DNA of 64,000 nucleotides from Erythrobacter sp047872805 (GCF_047872805.1 NZ_JBLQUK010000001.1:310001-374000); one strand, 5' to 3'. Counted from the first letter of the stretch, positions 50,284-59,956 are shown. Numbers and translations: made by a program. The notes: generated by a model not told the origin, from the sequence alone.

Positions 50284-51231
50284 ATGGCAACCATCACAGT
50301 CATCGGCGCATCCGGGCGTCAGGGCATGGCGCAGGTCCGGCAGGCATTGAAAGCGGGCTATGACGTTCGCGCCATTTCGCGGCAGGAAGACCCGTTTGGC
50401 GGTGCAAAGATCTACGGAGTCGAACGCGTCGAACTGCGCCCGATGGACATTTACGATCCGTCCACGTTCAAGCCTGCGCTCGAAGGGTCGGATTACATTT
50501 TCTACACGCACCCGTTGCAGGCGCGCGCCGACCGCGCGGTGCTGATCGGTGATCTGGGCAAGGCGGCGGCAGAGCTGGGTGTGAAACGGCTGGTGTGGAA
50601 CACTTCCAGCTGGATCCCGGACCGCCCCGGCGACCCATTCACCTATGGCGCAAACACCGCCGGGATCAACGCGCTGTGGCGCTCGGGATGCCCCGGCACG
50701 GTGTTTGGCAGCGTGTTGTTCATGGACAATCTGCTGACCAATTGGGCGCGCCCCTTCATCGTCAACGAAGGGCGCTATGTCTATCCGCACAACCCCAATC
50801 TGGAGGCCAACTGGATCAGCCTGGATGACGTGGCGAAGTTCATGCTGACCAGCATCGAACGCCCCGACATGGAAGGCGCGTGGCTGAACATCGGCGGGCC
50901 GGAGCGGCTGGTGGGCAAGCAGGTGACGCAATGTCTCTCCGCCGCGCTGGATAAAGAGATCAAATACGACCCGTGTTCGCCGGAAGAATTTGGCCGCTAT
51001 CTGGTCGATGCCGCCGGCGACACCATGCCCGCAGAAATGCGCGAAGATTTCGCCAAGGGGATTCAGGCGTTTTACGAATACAACAACGAAGCCCCCACGC
51101 GGCCCTTCGAGGTCGATATGGACCACGTCTATGAACGCTTCCCCGAACTCGACGGCAAACTGGAGACGCTGGGCGAATGGACCAAGCGCCAGGATTGGGG
51201 CGAAAGCAATTTCAGGCCTGCGTTTGGGTGA
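50284..51231 (+). CDS. NmrA-like NAD(P)-binding protein
   Basis: A 315-residue atypical SDR. ITVIGASGRQGMAQVRQALK is the Rossmann turn (GxxGxxG), and GSDYIFYTHPLQARADRAVL plus LVWNTSSWIPD follow as in NmrA/HSCARG proteins. These may be reductases or NADP sensors. The classical YxxxK is not obvious. GAGAGGGAAC precedes the ATG. It ends before a repeat-containing gap that separates it from the convergent Rieske gene. Confidence 0.82.
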   Translation: MATITVIGASGRQGMAQVRQALKAGYDVRAISRQEDPFGGAKIYGVERVELRPMDIYDPSTFKPALEGSDYIFYTHPLQARADRAVLIGDLGKAAAELGVKRLVWNTSSWIPDRPGDPFTYGANTAGINALWRSGCPGTVFGSVLFMDNLLTNWARPFIVNEGRYVYPHNPNLEANWISLDDVAKFMLTSIERPDMEGAWLNIGGPERLVGKQVTQCLSAALDKEIKYDPCSPEEFGRYLVDAAGDTMPAEMREDFAKGIQAFYEYNNEAPTRPFEVDMDHVYERFPELDGKLETLGEWTKRQDWGESNFRPAFG

Positions 51232-51306
51232 TTTTGGTCCCACGGCTTTATTTGGGCCGATCGAAACAGGCTAGAAGTATGATCGGCCCTGCTCCCTATG
51301 CGTAAA

Positions 51307-51388
51307 CGTCATCCCAGCGAAAGCTGGGATCTGGAGAGGCGAGCTCAGCGCCCGGTTGCTCTGGGCCCCAGCTTTCGCTGGGGTGACG
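51307..51388. repeat. Interspersed palindromic repeat, family A, intergenic
   Basis: Hairpins ATCCCAGC-gaaa-GCTGGGAT (51311-51330) and CCCCAGC-tttc-GCTGGGG (51366-51383) form the ends of an 82-base element bounded by CGTCAT and TGACG, so the whole is an imperfect inverted repeat. The same design lies inside ileS. It occupies the 218-base gap between the ends of convergent genes, where it could act as a terminator. The rest of the gap shows no gene. Confidence 0.88.
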
Positions 51389-51449
51389 GGGGCGGCACGA
51401 CGGCAGGTGCCCACCCGATAGCAGGGGGTCTCGCGCCGGAGCCAAACGC

Positions 51450-52685
51450 CTATTCCGCCGCTTCGCGCTGCTCGGCTGCGAAGATGTCGAGCAATTCAGA
51501 GTCGCTGGCATGGGTCAGCTTGGCCGCCCATTGGTGAAACACCTGGCCGCCGCCTTCGTTCTTGCCGAATAGCACCCGGTCCATCATCCCCGATTGGAGC
51601 GCCTCATGCTGGCGTTTGCCGGTCGCGTAATCCTCATCGCGCACGACAATTTCGAGGAAATTGAACTGGTCATGCGCCGCCTGCACTTGTTCGGGAGTTT
51701 CAGGCTGGTTCTCCATCACATAATATTGCGTGGTGTAGCTGTCCCCAACGGTTTCGCCCGGGAACAGCTGCGAGACCAATGCCCCGCGCTGTCCGCCGCC
51801 GTAAAAGCTGGCGATCGAGATATGCGGGAAAATCGTCCACACGCCCTGCACCAGCACTTCCTGCGGGATTTCATCATCGGCAAGCTTTTCCAGATCCATC
51901 TGCTGATCGTCCTCGCCCGAAACCTTGATCGCGAATTTCGACGGGGTCGACAGACGCTGGTGCGGGCCAAAGGAGAAGTAATTGGCGCGGTTGTAAAAAT
52001 CCGCTCCGAACGTGTCCTTGTGCAGCACCGGCAGGTGATAGAAATCGAGGTAACCGTCATAGGCGGTTTTCCAGTTTGGCCCGGCCAGCGTGCGCTTTGC
52101 AAACAGCGTCCAGCCGTTGAATTCGAACGCTTTGAGCAGATCGTCATAGCCGCACAGATAATCGGCGATCGAAAGCTTGGATTCGGGATCGAGCGTCGCC
52201 CAGATCAGCCCGGCGCTTTCGTAGACAGGAAACCGCTTGAGACACAGCGCCGCCTTGTCGACTGCACCGAAATCGCGGGGGCTGGCGACCCCGACAAGAT
52301 CGCCATCATTCTTGAACGTCCAGCCGTGATAGCCGCAGGTAAAGCGCGTCGCATTGCCGGTCGTGCCAGCAGTGACCACGGGATTGCCGCGGTGGCTGCA
52401 CATGTTGAGGAATGCGCCCACCGTGCCGTCGCGTTGCCGCGTCAGCAGCAAGGGCACGCCGCAAATGTCCATCGCCTTGTAATCGCCCGGCTGCGGCAAT
52501 TCGCAGGACGGCGCGACCATCAACGGCAGCCGGCGAAAGATCTTGCGCTTTTCCAGCTCGAACAATTCAGGATCGGTGTAAGTGCTGGCGGGGATGGCCA
52601 GGACCTCATCGGCATATTCCATCGTATCGGCTGCGCCATGCGCGATCAGATTGCGGGTCATCGAAATGAGTGTGTCGTGTGACAT
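51450..52685 (-). CDS. Rieske non-heme iron oxygenase, alpha subunit
   Basis: A 411-residue single-component-type alpha subunit. Rieske ligands are in CSHRG...CGYHG (C96, H98, C117, H120); the iron site is in YDGYLDFYHLPVLHKDTFG (H217, H222). No beta subunit or reductase gene adjoins. It lies 176 bases downstream of the TonB receptor, transcribed in the same direction, so the receptor's ligand may be its substrate. Similar in plan to the Rieske enzyme at 55.5 kb but with low identity by eye. Confidence 0.93.
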   Translation of the reverse strand: MSHDTLISMTRNLIAHGAADTMEYADEVLAIPASTYTDPELFELEKRKIFRRLPLMVAPSCELPQPGDYKAMDICGVPLLLTRQRDGTVGAFLNMCSHRGNPVVTAGTTGNATRFTCGYHGWTFKNDGDLVGVASPRDFGAVDKAALCLKRFPVYESAGLIWATLDPESKLSIADYLCGYDDLLKAFEFNGWTLFAKRTLAGPNWKTAYDGYLDFYHLPVLHKDTFGADFYNRANYFSFGPHQRLSTPSKFAIKVSGEDDQQMDLEKLADDEIPQEVLVQGVWTIFPHISIASFYGGGQRGALVSQLFPGETVGDSYTTQYYVMENQPETPEQVQAAHDQFNFLEIVVRDEDYATGKRQHEALQSGMMDRVLFGKNEGGGQVFHQWAAKLTHASDSELLDIFAAEQREAAE

Positions 52686-52860
52686 AGAGTAAGGCTCCCA
52701 ATCTGGCCGGCCAATTTAACCGAGAGGATCGCGGTGATGGCCGCGCAGTGCAATGCACGTTTTTGCTAGAGCGAACCTGGAAGGCGCGCACCAACGCGAA
52801 CGGGCGGACCAATTGGCCCGCCCGCGCATTGTTCTTATCGGTGCAACCGCAAAAAGCAGA

Positions 52861-55317
52861 TCAGAACCGGAAGGTCGTCTCCACAAACACCTGACGCCCG
52901 CGGTTCTGGGTCAGCACCAGATCGTCGCCCGCAGGCACACCGGCGGCATTGCCTGCCGGAGCAAGGAACGGCCGCCCGCCCGATGTAATCACGTAAATCT
53001 CATCGGTCAGATTGGCCGCGATCAACGATACGCGCCAATTGCCATCGGGGTGGCCGATGCCGATGTTGGCATCAAGCGTGACAAAGCTGTCCTGCACAAA
53101 ATCGTTCAGCGTCGCCTCGTCGGTGATGTAGCCGTCATTATAGGCCGCATTGCCCGACAGCAAGAATTCGAGGCTGTCGCTGATCGGCAGAGTCCAGTCG
53201 AAGGCGATATTGCCCGACCATTCCGGCGATTGGCTGGCACGCCGACCGTCCAGATCGATCGTCCCGCCAGCGCCGCCCGGCTGCAGGAACGTGTCGGTGT
53301 ATTTGGCGTCAAGATAGGCCAGATTGGCCGATAGATTGAGCCCTTCGACCGGGGTGCGCCAGGCAAATTCCAGATCGACGCCCTTGGTGGTCAATTCGCC
53401 CGCATTGCTGGTGACGAACTGGATCGTGGTGGCGTTGAAGTTCTGCACCTGCAGATCGGTGAAGACGTAATAATAGGCGGTCGCGTTGAAGGTGATCGTG
53501 CGATCCGAGAATTGCGACTTCAAACCGATTTCACCGCCGATTGCCTCTTCGGAATCGAAGATCAGCCCGCTGAAATCGCCCGACAGCGCGGCCACGCTGA
53601 GGCTGTTCGATGGTAGCGCCGAATTGTCGATCCCGCCTGACTTGAACCCGGTCTTGAACGAGGCAAACAGGTTGATGTCATCGGCGGCCTGATACCGTAG
53701 GGTAACCTCGGGAGAGAGATTGGAATCGTCAAAGTTGATCGGTCCTGAGAAGAAGCCCGGCGCAACGAAGGCAGGGCCTTGCAGGAACAAGTGCACGAAC
53801 GGCACCGAAATCGTCTGGACCTTCTTCTCATCGGTGTAACGCACCCCGCCAGACAGCTCCAGCCGGTCGGTCAGATCGATGATCGTGCTGCCGAAAAACG
53901 ACAAGGCTTCGGTTTTGGTCGTGTGGGTCTTGTCGTAATCATAGGTGAATCCGGTGATCGGATCAGCGCCGAGGAACGAGATGTTGACCGCCTGCTGCGA
54001 GGTGTCGAAAATGATTGTCCGGTCTTCGTAAAACGCGCCGAGCATGAAGTTGAACGGCCCGTCAAAATCGGTGGTGAGGCGCAGTTCCTGGCTGTATTGT
54101 TCCAGCGCGTTGATCGGATCGGAACAACCCGCACCGCCCGGAATTCCGCCGGGGAACACCCCGACATAGGAATAACAGTCGAAATCGACCGCTTCCATAT
54201 CGAGGAAGCCGGTGGTCGAGGTCAGCGTCAGCGAATCTGACAGATCAAGGTTCCAGAGCAGTCGCCCGAACCAGATTTCGGTCTCGCCAAAGGGCACGCC
54301 ATTGCGGCCCGCCGCTTTCGATGGAGTCGGAACACCGGGCGCAAGCTGCGGTGCGGCATCAGGAATGAAATAGCGTTGATCCGTGACGTTGCAATCGTGC
54401 CCGCCGGGGATCACAACCGCACCGCTGATCAAGAACACCGGGTCAGCAACCCCATTGGGGCCGCAGCCAATTTCGGCGGTGCCGATCGCGCCGTCATTTT
54501 CGTTGCGCGTATATTGCAGTTTGAGATTGGCGTCGAACATGTCGCTCGGTTCCCAATCCAGCGTCAGACGGCCGATGAAATCGGTGATCCCGCGTTCCTG
54601 ATTGACCGCGGGCGTGCCGTCCTGAAGGATTTGATATTCGTCAATATCGTTGAATTGTGCGGCCAGTCGGACGCCCAGAGTGTCGCTGAGCGGGCCAGAG
54701 ATATATCCGCTCAGCAAATAGCCCTTTTCTTCAAATTCATACGATGCGCGCGCGCCCACTTCCCAGCTGGTGGTCGGATCGGCAGACCGGATTGCAAACA
54801 CGCCGCCAGTTGCCGATTTGCCGAAGAACAGGGATTGCGGCCCTTTGAGCACATCGATCTGCTGAGTGTCGAAGAACCCAGCCTGAACCAGCCGCATGGT
54901 GGATACCTGCACACCGTCGAAATCGAACGCGACCGCGCTGTCGAATGCAGCGGAGATGTTGGAGGAGCCGACCCCGCGCAGCGAAATCTGGCCACCCGAA
55001 CCCGAACCGCCGACCTGCACATTCAAGGTTGGCACGCGGCTGGTGACATCCGCGACATTGTCGACGCTGAATTTTTCGAGCACGTCGCCGCCAATGGCGG
55101 TCACGGTCACTGGAACTTCCTGCAGGCTTTCATCCTGACGGCGGGCCTGGACCACGATCACGCGGTCGCCGAATTCGCTGCTATCCGCGGTTGCTGTTTC
55201 ATTGTCCTGAGCAAATGCGGTTCCCGGAACAGCGGCAAATGCGGCAAGTGCGGCGCTGCCCATCAAGGCACGGCGAAGATGCGTGCCAGAGGCAATTCGG
55301 GTGCGTGATAAGGTCAT
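52861..55317 (-). CDS. TonB-dependent outer-membrane receptor
   Basis: An 818-residue receptor. The signal peptide ends GTAFAQ near residue 36. A plug domain follows: VIVVQARRQDESLQEVPVTV, LQVGG-type segments (LNVQVGGSGSGGQISLRGVG) and the IDVLKGPQSLFFGKSATGG loop. The rest is a 22-strand barrel ending in the aromatic signature FVETTFRF. Sphingomonads use such receptors to import hydrophobic substrates, sugars or chelates. Flanked by Rieske oxygenases, this one probably brings in their substrate. No siderophore genes are near. Confidence 0.95.
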   Translation of the reverse strand: MTLSRTRIASGTHLRRALMGSAALAAFAAVPGTAFAQDNETATADSSEFGDRVIVVQARRQDESLQEVPVTVTAIGGDVLEKFSVDNVADVTSRVPTLNVQVGGSGSGGQISLRGVGSSNISAAFDSAVAFDFDGVQVSTMRLVQAGFFDTQQIDVLKGPQSLFFGKSATGGVFAIRSADPTTSWEVGARASYEFEEKGYLLSGYISGPLSDTLGVRLAAQFNDIDEYQILQDGTPAVNQERGITDFIGRLTLDWEPSDMFDANLKLQYTRNENDGAIGTAEIGCGPNGVADPVFLISGAVVIPGGHDCNVTDQRYFIPDAAPQLAPGVPTPSKAAGRNGVPFGETEIWFGRLLWNLDLSDSLTLTSTTGFLDMEAVDFDCYSYVGVFPGGIPGGAGCSDPINALEQYSQELRLTTDFDGPFNFMLGAFYEDRTIIFDTSQQAVNISFLGADPITGFTYDYDKTHTTKTEALSFFGSTIIDLTDRLELSGGVRYTDEKKVQTISVPFVHLFLQGPAFVAPGFFSGPINFDDSNLSPEVTLRYQAADDINLFASFKTGFKSGGIDNSALPSNSLSVAALSGDFSGLIFDSEEAIGGEIGLKSQFSDRTITFNATAYYYVFTDLQVQNFNATTIQFVTSNAGELTTKGVDLEFAWRTPVEGLNLSANLAYLDAKYTDTFLQPGGAGGTIDLDGRRASQSPEWSGNIAFDWTLPISDSLEFLLSGNAAYNDGYITDEATLNDFVQDSFVTLDANIGIGHPDGNWRVSLIAANLTDEIYVITSGGRPFLAPAGNAAGVPAGDDLVLTQNRGRQVFVETTFRF

Positions 55318-55520
55318 TCTGCTCTCTCCCTATAGGCCGAAGAGCGATGCTCCCCGACCTGTTCCCTAGTCCCCGTGCCGGTTTCAAATCGGCTATCAGT
55401 ATGGTGCGGACTGTATGGAGAGGGGTTTCCGCACTCATCTAGCAAAAGCGCTAGGAACGAACGTAAAGTGAGACAATTTGGCCACATTCTTACGAAAATC
55501 CCTTAAAACGTAACGTCATC

Positions 55521-56837
55521 TTACGCAGGCAGTGTTGCTCCATCGCGCGCTGTTGCGGTCTCCATCTCGGCGGTGCGCGGGTCATTGGGCCAGACCCAAT
55601 CCTCGCCGATCACCGGTTCGACCTGCAGATGTGCAGGCACGTTGTCCGTGCCGATCATCCGGTCGAGCGATTGGTGGAACGAATAGATGCGCGCCTCCTG
55701 ATAGGACAGCGGGACGCTTTTGAAGGCGGCGCTCTGCATCGATTGCTGGATCGCTTCGCCGAATTGCGTGTCTTCGAGAATGATCGGGCTCATCTGCCGC
55801 CCGTTTGGCTGGCTGTCGTCGGGAACGGTCCACAGGTCCGGTGCAGGTGCATCGCCCCAATCGAGCGCCATCGTTACCAGCTCCAGCCGGGTGGTGCCCA
55901 GCGAAGTCGGCCAGAACACCAGCGGCGGCACGAAGTAATTGGACAAAGGCGAAACCCAGTTGGGAAACAGTGTATAGCTTTGGGTACAGGTGCGCCCCAG
56001 TTCGCCCACGCTTTCGATTGGCCGCCAGCCGGGCGGACTGTCGATGGCGCGCACATGCTCTCGGTCGGTGTGATGCGGGGCGGGGGCGAGCATTCGGGCA
56101 TGGCCGTTGGGATAGATGGTGTTGAGGTTGCGCTTTGCATCCACCAGCGGAGCAACGGTGGTGGGGTGGATGAAGGGCACATGATAGACCTCCATATTGG
56201 CCTCCATCGCCACCTTCCAGTTGCAGTTGAGTTCGAACGAATGGCGCGCCGCCAGCCGCACGCGGTCAAACGCAAACTCGTCCCATTCATTCATCAGCGG
56301 GCCGAGCCACTCGGTCAGCGGCATGGCGTCCGCATCGAAATTGACGAAGATGACATTGCCCAGCAGCTCGCACCGCACTGGGATAAGGCTGCGGCAGCTC
56401 ATGTCGAAATTGGGCGAAAAATCCTGCCGTTCGGGAACGCCCACTAGCGTGCCGTCGGTCTTGTAGGTCCAGTTGTGATAGCCGCACATCAGCCGCGAGG
56501 ACTTGCCGCGATCCTCGGTCACAACCGGGGCGCCCCGGTGGCGGCAAGTGTTGTAGAACGCCCGCACCGTGCCATCCATACTGTGGACAATGACAATCGG
56601 ATCGCCCGCATTGTGCCAGCGCATATAGCATCCGGGTTCGGGTACTTCGTCGATATGCCCTGCGAATAGCCAGCTTTTGCGGAACACATGTTCCTGTTCC
56701 AGCGCATAATATTCGGCGCTGGTGTAGCGCGCTGCGGGCATGTCGGGCAGCGCCGGAAAGCCTTTTGGCGGAGCGGCGCGTGACCCTTCCCATTCCATCA
56801 GGGCCTTTAATCGGGCGATTTCGGCTTGTTCGATCAT
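55521..56837 (-). CDS. Rieske non-heme iron oxygenase, alpha subunit
   Basis: A 438-residue alpha subunit. Rieske ligands are in CRHRG...CGYHN (C98, H100, C118, H121), with Asn where Gly is common. The iron ligands are H219 and H224 in ANMEVYHVPFIHPTT. The N-terminal 40 residues precede the Rieske domain. It lies 203 bases upstream of the TonB receptor in the same direction and diverges from an SDR gene. Third Rieske enzyme of the window; again no beta subunit or electron donor. Confidence 0.92.
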   Translation of the reverse strand: MIEQAEIARLKALMEWEGSRAAPPKGFPALPDMPAARYTSAEYYALEQEHVFRKSWLFAGHIDEVPEPGCYMRWHNAGDPIVIVHSMDGTVRAFYNTCRHRGAPVVTEDRGKSSRLMCGYHNWTYKTDGTLVGVPERQDFSPNFDMSCRSLIPVRCELLGNVIFVNFDADAMPLTEWLGPLMNEWDEFAFDRVRLAARHSFELNCNWKVAMEANMEVYHVPFIHPTTVAPLVDAKRNLNTIYPNGHARMLAPAPHHTDREHVRAIDSPPGWRPIESVGELGRTCTQSYTLFPNWVSPLSNYFVPPLVFWPTSLGTTRLELVTMALDWGDAPAPDLWTVPDDSQPNGRQMSPIILEDTQFGEAIQQSMQSAAFKSVPLSYQEARIYSFHQSLDRMIGTDNVPAHLQVEPVIGEDWVWPNDPRTAEMETATARDGATLPA

Positions 56838-56986
56838 GGTGTTCTCCCGGCTTCAGGCCTGATCTCAGGATAGCGCGGCGAACGCTTCGTGCACCTCGCA
56901 ATTTTCCCATCGCTTTAGCCAGTGGTGCGTGCCGCTTGCGGTCGTAATCTGGCCTTACAAGAACACAGCTTTTGGGAGAGAGCGCA

Positions 56987-57778
56987 ATGAATCAGCCGCG
57001 AACGGGGCGAGTAGAGGGCCGGGTGGCGCTCGTCACAGGCGGAGCCATGGGGCTGGGCAAGGCGGATTGTGAAAGGTTGGCGAGCGAGGGCGCAAAAGTC
57101 ATCGTTACCGACCGCGAAGTCGAATTGGCGCATCAGGTCGCGGCGGCAATCGGCGGCGATGCGATGGCGCTAGACGTCACAGATGAACAGCAATGGAAAG
57201 ACGTAATGGTGGCGGTCAAGGAACGCCACGGCGGACTGGATATTCTGGTCAACAATGCCGGCAATGTGATCTTCGAGAATATCGAGGATTGCTCGCTCGA
57301 TCATTTCAAACTGCATCTCGACATCCATGTGTCTGGCACGTTTCTGGGATGTAAATACGCGCTGCCCTTGATGAAGCACCGGCACAAGGAGAACGGCGGC
57401 GGCGGCTCTTCGATCATCAATATGGCATCGACCGCTGCGTTGATGGGTTATCCGATGATCCCCGCCTACACCGCGGCCAAAGGCGCGATCAGCGCGATGA
57501 CCCGCAGCATCGCCATCCATTGTCAGGACGAGGCATACGGCATTCGCTGCAATGCGCTGGCACCGGGCGGGATTGAAACGCCGATGGTGCGCGACATTTC
57601 GGGGCGCGGGGGCGAGGATTTGATGCAGATCGCGCCCGGGCCGCTGCCGCAGGATGGGCTGGGCGATCCGCGCGATGTGGCGGGATGCGTGTTGTTCCTG
57701 GCCAGCGATGATGCGCGGTTCCTCAACGGCCTGACAATCCCCGTGGACAACGGCCTTGACGCGCGACCCCATCATTAA
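56987..57778 (+). CDS. SDR-family oxidoreductase
   Basis: A 263-residue classical SDR with TGGAMGLGKADCERL (about 18-32), LVNNAGNVIF, NMASTAALMGYPMI and AYTAAKGAISAM (YxxxK), similar to cyclic-alcohol dehydrogenases. GGGAGAGAG precedes the ATG. The last codons overlap the start of the MFS gene. It diverges from the Rieske oxygenase across about 150 bases, suggesting that hydroxylation and oxidation are regulated together. Confidence 0.9.
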   Translation: MNQPRTGRVEGRVALVTGGAMGLGKADCERLASEGAKVIVTDREVELAHQVAAAIGGDAMALDVTDEQQWKDVMVAVKERHGGLDILVNNAGNVIFENIEDCSLDHFKLHLDIHVSGTFLGCKYALPLMKHRHKENGGGGSSIINMASTAALMGYPMIPAYTAAKGAISAMTRSIAIHCQDEAYGIRCNALAPGGIETPMVRDISGRGGEDLMQIAPGPLPQDGLGDPRDVAGCVLFLASDDARFLNGLTIPVDNGLDARPHH

Positions 57779-59120
57779 TGTCCCCGTATCTGAGGTCCCT
57801 GTAACCGGGGTTCCCATCATCGGCGGCCCGGCCGATAAGCCCGTGCCGGAGGGAGCATATCGGTGGTATGTGCTCGCTATGCTGACGCTGGTCAGCATGT
57901 TTTCCATCGCCGACCGGCTGGTGTTTTCGATCCTGCTCGAAGACATCAAGGCAGAGTTTGACTTTTCCGACGGGCAGATCGGCTTGCTGGGCGGACTGGC
58001 CTTTGCCGCGACCTATGTAATCGTCGGATTTCCGGCGGCGCGGCTCGCCGACCGGTCGGTGCGGCGCAATATCGTCGCCAGCGCGATCACATTCTGGAGC
58101 GCGATGACCGCGCTTTGCGGGCTCGCGACGGGGTTCTGGACCCTGTTCTTTGCGCGCACCGGCGTGGGCGTGGGCGAGGGTTGTTCAGGTCCCGCATCAC
58201 AAAGCCTGGTCGCCGATTACTTTCGCCGCGGCGAACTGGCGAAGGCGATGGGTTTTCTCACGCTGGGCGCGACCGTGGGCACTGCCGGCGGATTGCTGAT
58301 TGGCGGACAATTGAACGAGTTGTTCGGCTGGCGCTGGGCGTTCATGTTAATGGGATTGCCAGGCATTGCGATCGGCGCGCTGGTCTATTTCACGATCCGC
58401 GAACCGCGGCGCGGGCAATATGCGCCAAAGGGATCGGCCATCGGACAGCAGCCGTTGATGGAGACGGCCAGGACGCTTGCCGCCAATCGGGTGTTCATGG
58501 GTCTGGCCATCGGCTGGGCTGTGCAGATCATGATCGGCTATGCGCTGGCGTTCTGGATGGCGGCGGTGATGATGCGCAATTTCGGCATTTCGAGCGGCGA
58601 TGTCGGAATCTATCTGGGGCTGGCGTTCCTGATCGGCGGAATACCAGGGCCGATCCTTGGCGGTTATCTCGCCGGCTGGCTGACCCGGCGTGACGAACGC
58701 TGGCGCGCCTGGCTTCCCGGCATTGTCAGCCTCGGCTGCGTGCTGCCGCTCGGGCTGAGCCTGTCGTCGAGCGGGTTCTGGCCGTTCCTGATCTATTTTG
58801 CGTTTGCATACGGCATCTATGTGGCCAGTCAGGCGCCAATCCTGTCGGGGATACAGGCGGCGGTGGAGCCGGGCCAACGCGGCTTTGCGGTGGCGATTGC
58901 GCTGTTCTTCAACAACCTCGTGGGGCAGGCGCTGGGCCTCGCTGTGATCGGCTGGGTGAGCGACCGGCTGACGCCGACGCAAGGTTCGCTGGCGCTCACC
59001 ATTGCGGTGTTTGCGGTCTGTCTGGCGTCAGGCATCGCAGCAATGGCGGTGTTTGCATGGACCGCCGCACAAATGGGCAAAAGCGGCTATCTGGCGCGGA
59101 TGGCCGAGAATCCGGATTGA
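57756..59120 (+). CDS. Major facilitator superfamily transporter
   Basis: A 454-residue protein with 12 predicted membrane helices. The loop between helices 2 and 3 reads AARLADRSVRRNIVA, matching the MFS G-x-L-a-D-r pattern. TGVGVGEGCSGPASQSLVAD resembles the spinster/aromatic-acid transporters of sphingomonads. The N-terminus has an odd VPVSEVPVTGVPIIGG repeat and the start is unclear: a TTG within the SDR gene has no good ribosome site, and a GTG near codon 30 is possible. Probably moves a pathway substrate or product across the inner membrane. Confidence 0.88.
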   Translation: MTRDPIINVPVSEVPVTGVPIIGGPADKPVPEGAYRWYVLAMLTLVSMFSIADRLVFSILLEDIKAEFDFSDGQIGLLGGLAFAATYVIVGFPAARLADRSVRRNIVASAITFWSAMTALCGLATGFWTLFFARTGVGVGEGCSGPASQSLVADYFRRGELAKAMGFLTLGATVGTAGGLLIGGQLNELFGWRWAFMLMGLPGIAIGALVYFTIREPRRGQYAPKGSAIGQQPLMETARTLAANRVFMGLAIGWAVQIMIGYALAFWMAAVMMRNFGISSGDVGIYLGLAFLIGGIPGPILGGYLAGWLTRRDERWRAWLPGIVSLGCVLPLGLSLSSSGFWPFLIYFAFAYGIYVASQAPILSGIQAAVEPGQRGFAVAIALFFNNLVGQALGLAVIGWVSDRLTPTQGSLALTIAVFAVCLASGIAAMAVFAWTAAQMGKSGYLARMAENPD

Positions 59121-59154
59121 TCCCCGCCCTATTGCTGCCCGTGAAAGCCAGCGG

Positions 59155-59802
59155 TTATTCCGCCTGTTGCCAGATCGCCGCGCTTGGCCGGGCGTTGTGC
59201 GCCGCGACAAAGTGCGCAAGATTATCGGTGCCATCGGGCAGTTTCCAGCCCACGGTAAAGCCGAAATTGGCAAAGCAGAACACGATCAGATCGGCAAAGG
59301 TGAACCGGCCCAGCGCAAAATGGTTGCTATCACCCAGCACGCGGTCGAACATTCGCCATTTATCATCCGCCATCGCCGACAGTTCCGCGCCGGCTTCCGC
59401 GCTCACCACGCTCATGCGGGGTTCGAACATCGGACGGCCCGCTCCGGCGCGAAAGCCCATCGTCATCGGCACGACCACTTCCTGATCGAACAGCCTCGCC
59501 CATTTGCGCACTTCGGCGCGTTCCCCTGGCGTTTCGCCAAACAGGTTGGGCGCGGGGTGCGTTTCTTCGATGAATTCGCAGATTGGCCAGCTCTCGGTCA
59601 GGCAGGTGCCATCGTCCAGTTCCAGCGTTGGGGTGGTGCCCAGCGGGTTCTTGGCGGTGTATTCGGCGCTCTGGCGGTTTTCGCCGGTGATGATGTCGTA
59701 ATGGATGCGGGCAAAATCGCGCCCTTCCTCCAGCCCTTTTTCGATCATGAACATCCGCACCAGACGCGGGTTTGGTCCAAGGCTGGAATGAAGTTTCGTC
59801 AT
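59155..59802 (-). CDS. Glutathione S-transferase-like protein
   Basis: A 215-residue GST. The N-terminal thioredoxin-like domain (KLHSSLGPNPRLVRMFMIEK) has Ser-Ser in the catalytic position, NPLGTTPTLELDDGTCLTES holds the cis-Pro and the glutathione-binding Glu-Ser, and an alpha-helical C-terminal domain follows. The start with AGAGAGAAG before the ATG fits; the frame extends upstream. Possible roles are glutathione conjugation, isomerisation or peroxidase activity on pathway intermediates. Confidence 0.88.
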   Translation of the reverse strand: MTKLHSSLGPNPRLVRMFMIEKGLEEGRDFARIHYDIITGENRQSAEYTAKNPLGTTPTLELDDGTCLTESWPICEFIEETHPAPNLFGETPGERAEVRKWARLFDQEVVVPMTMGFRAGAGRPMFEPRMSVVSAEAGAELSAMADDKWRMFDRVLGDSNHFALGRFTFADLIVFCFANFGFTVGWKLPDGTDNLAHFVAAHNARPSAAIWQQAE

Positions 59803-59956
59803 CTTCTCTCTCCCGTGAAGCACGTTTTGCGCGACCCTATGCGGGCAAAGCTTCGGCGTCGCCCTCACAAATGCGCTAGGCACACCGATCACGCCGCTGC
59901 ACTTTTGCTGAAGTTTGCCCTTGCAGGCAATCGCTGCGCGCAGCATCTTGGCGCCC

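Noticed and set aside
24223..55459. Shared 12-mer CGTTCCTAGCGC at 24223-24234 and, on the minus strand, 55448-55459
   Set aside because: In 64 kb many pairs of identical 12-mers are expected by chance. The surrounding bases do not align.
12214..59802. A catabolic island integrated at tRNA-Thr
   Set aside because: The tRNA sits at the junction, but no integrase, transposase or relaxase gene and no repeat of the tRNA 3' end was seen, and base composition does not obviously change.
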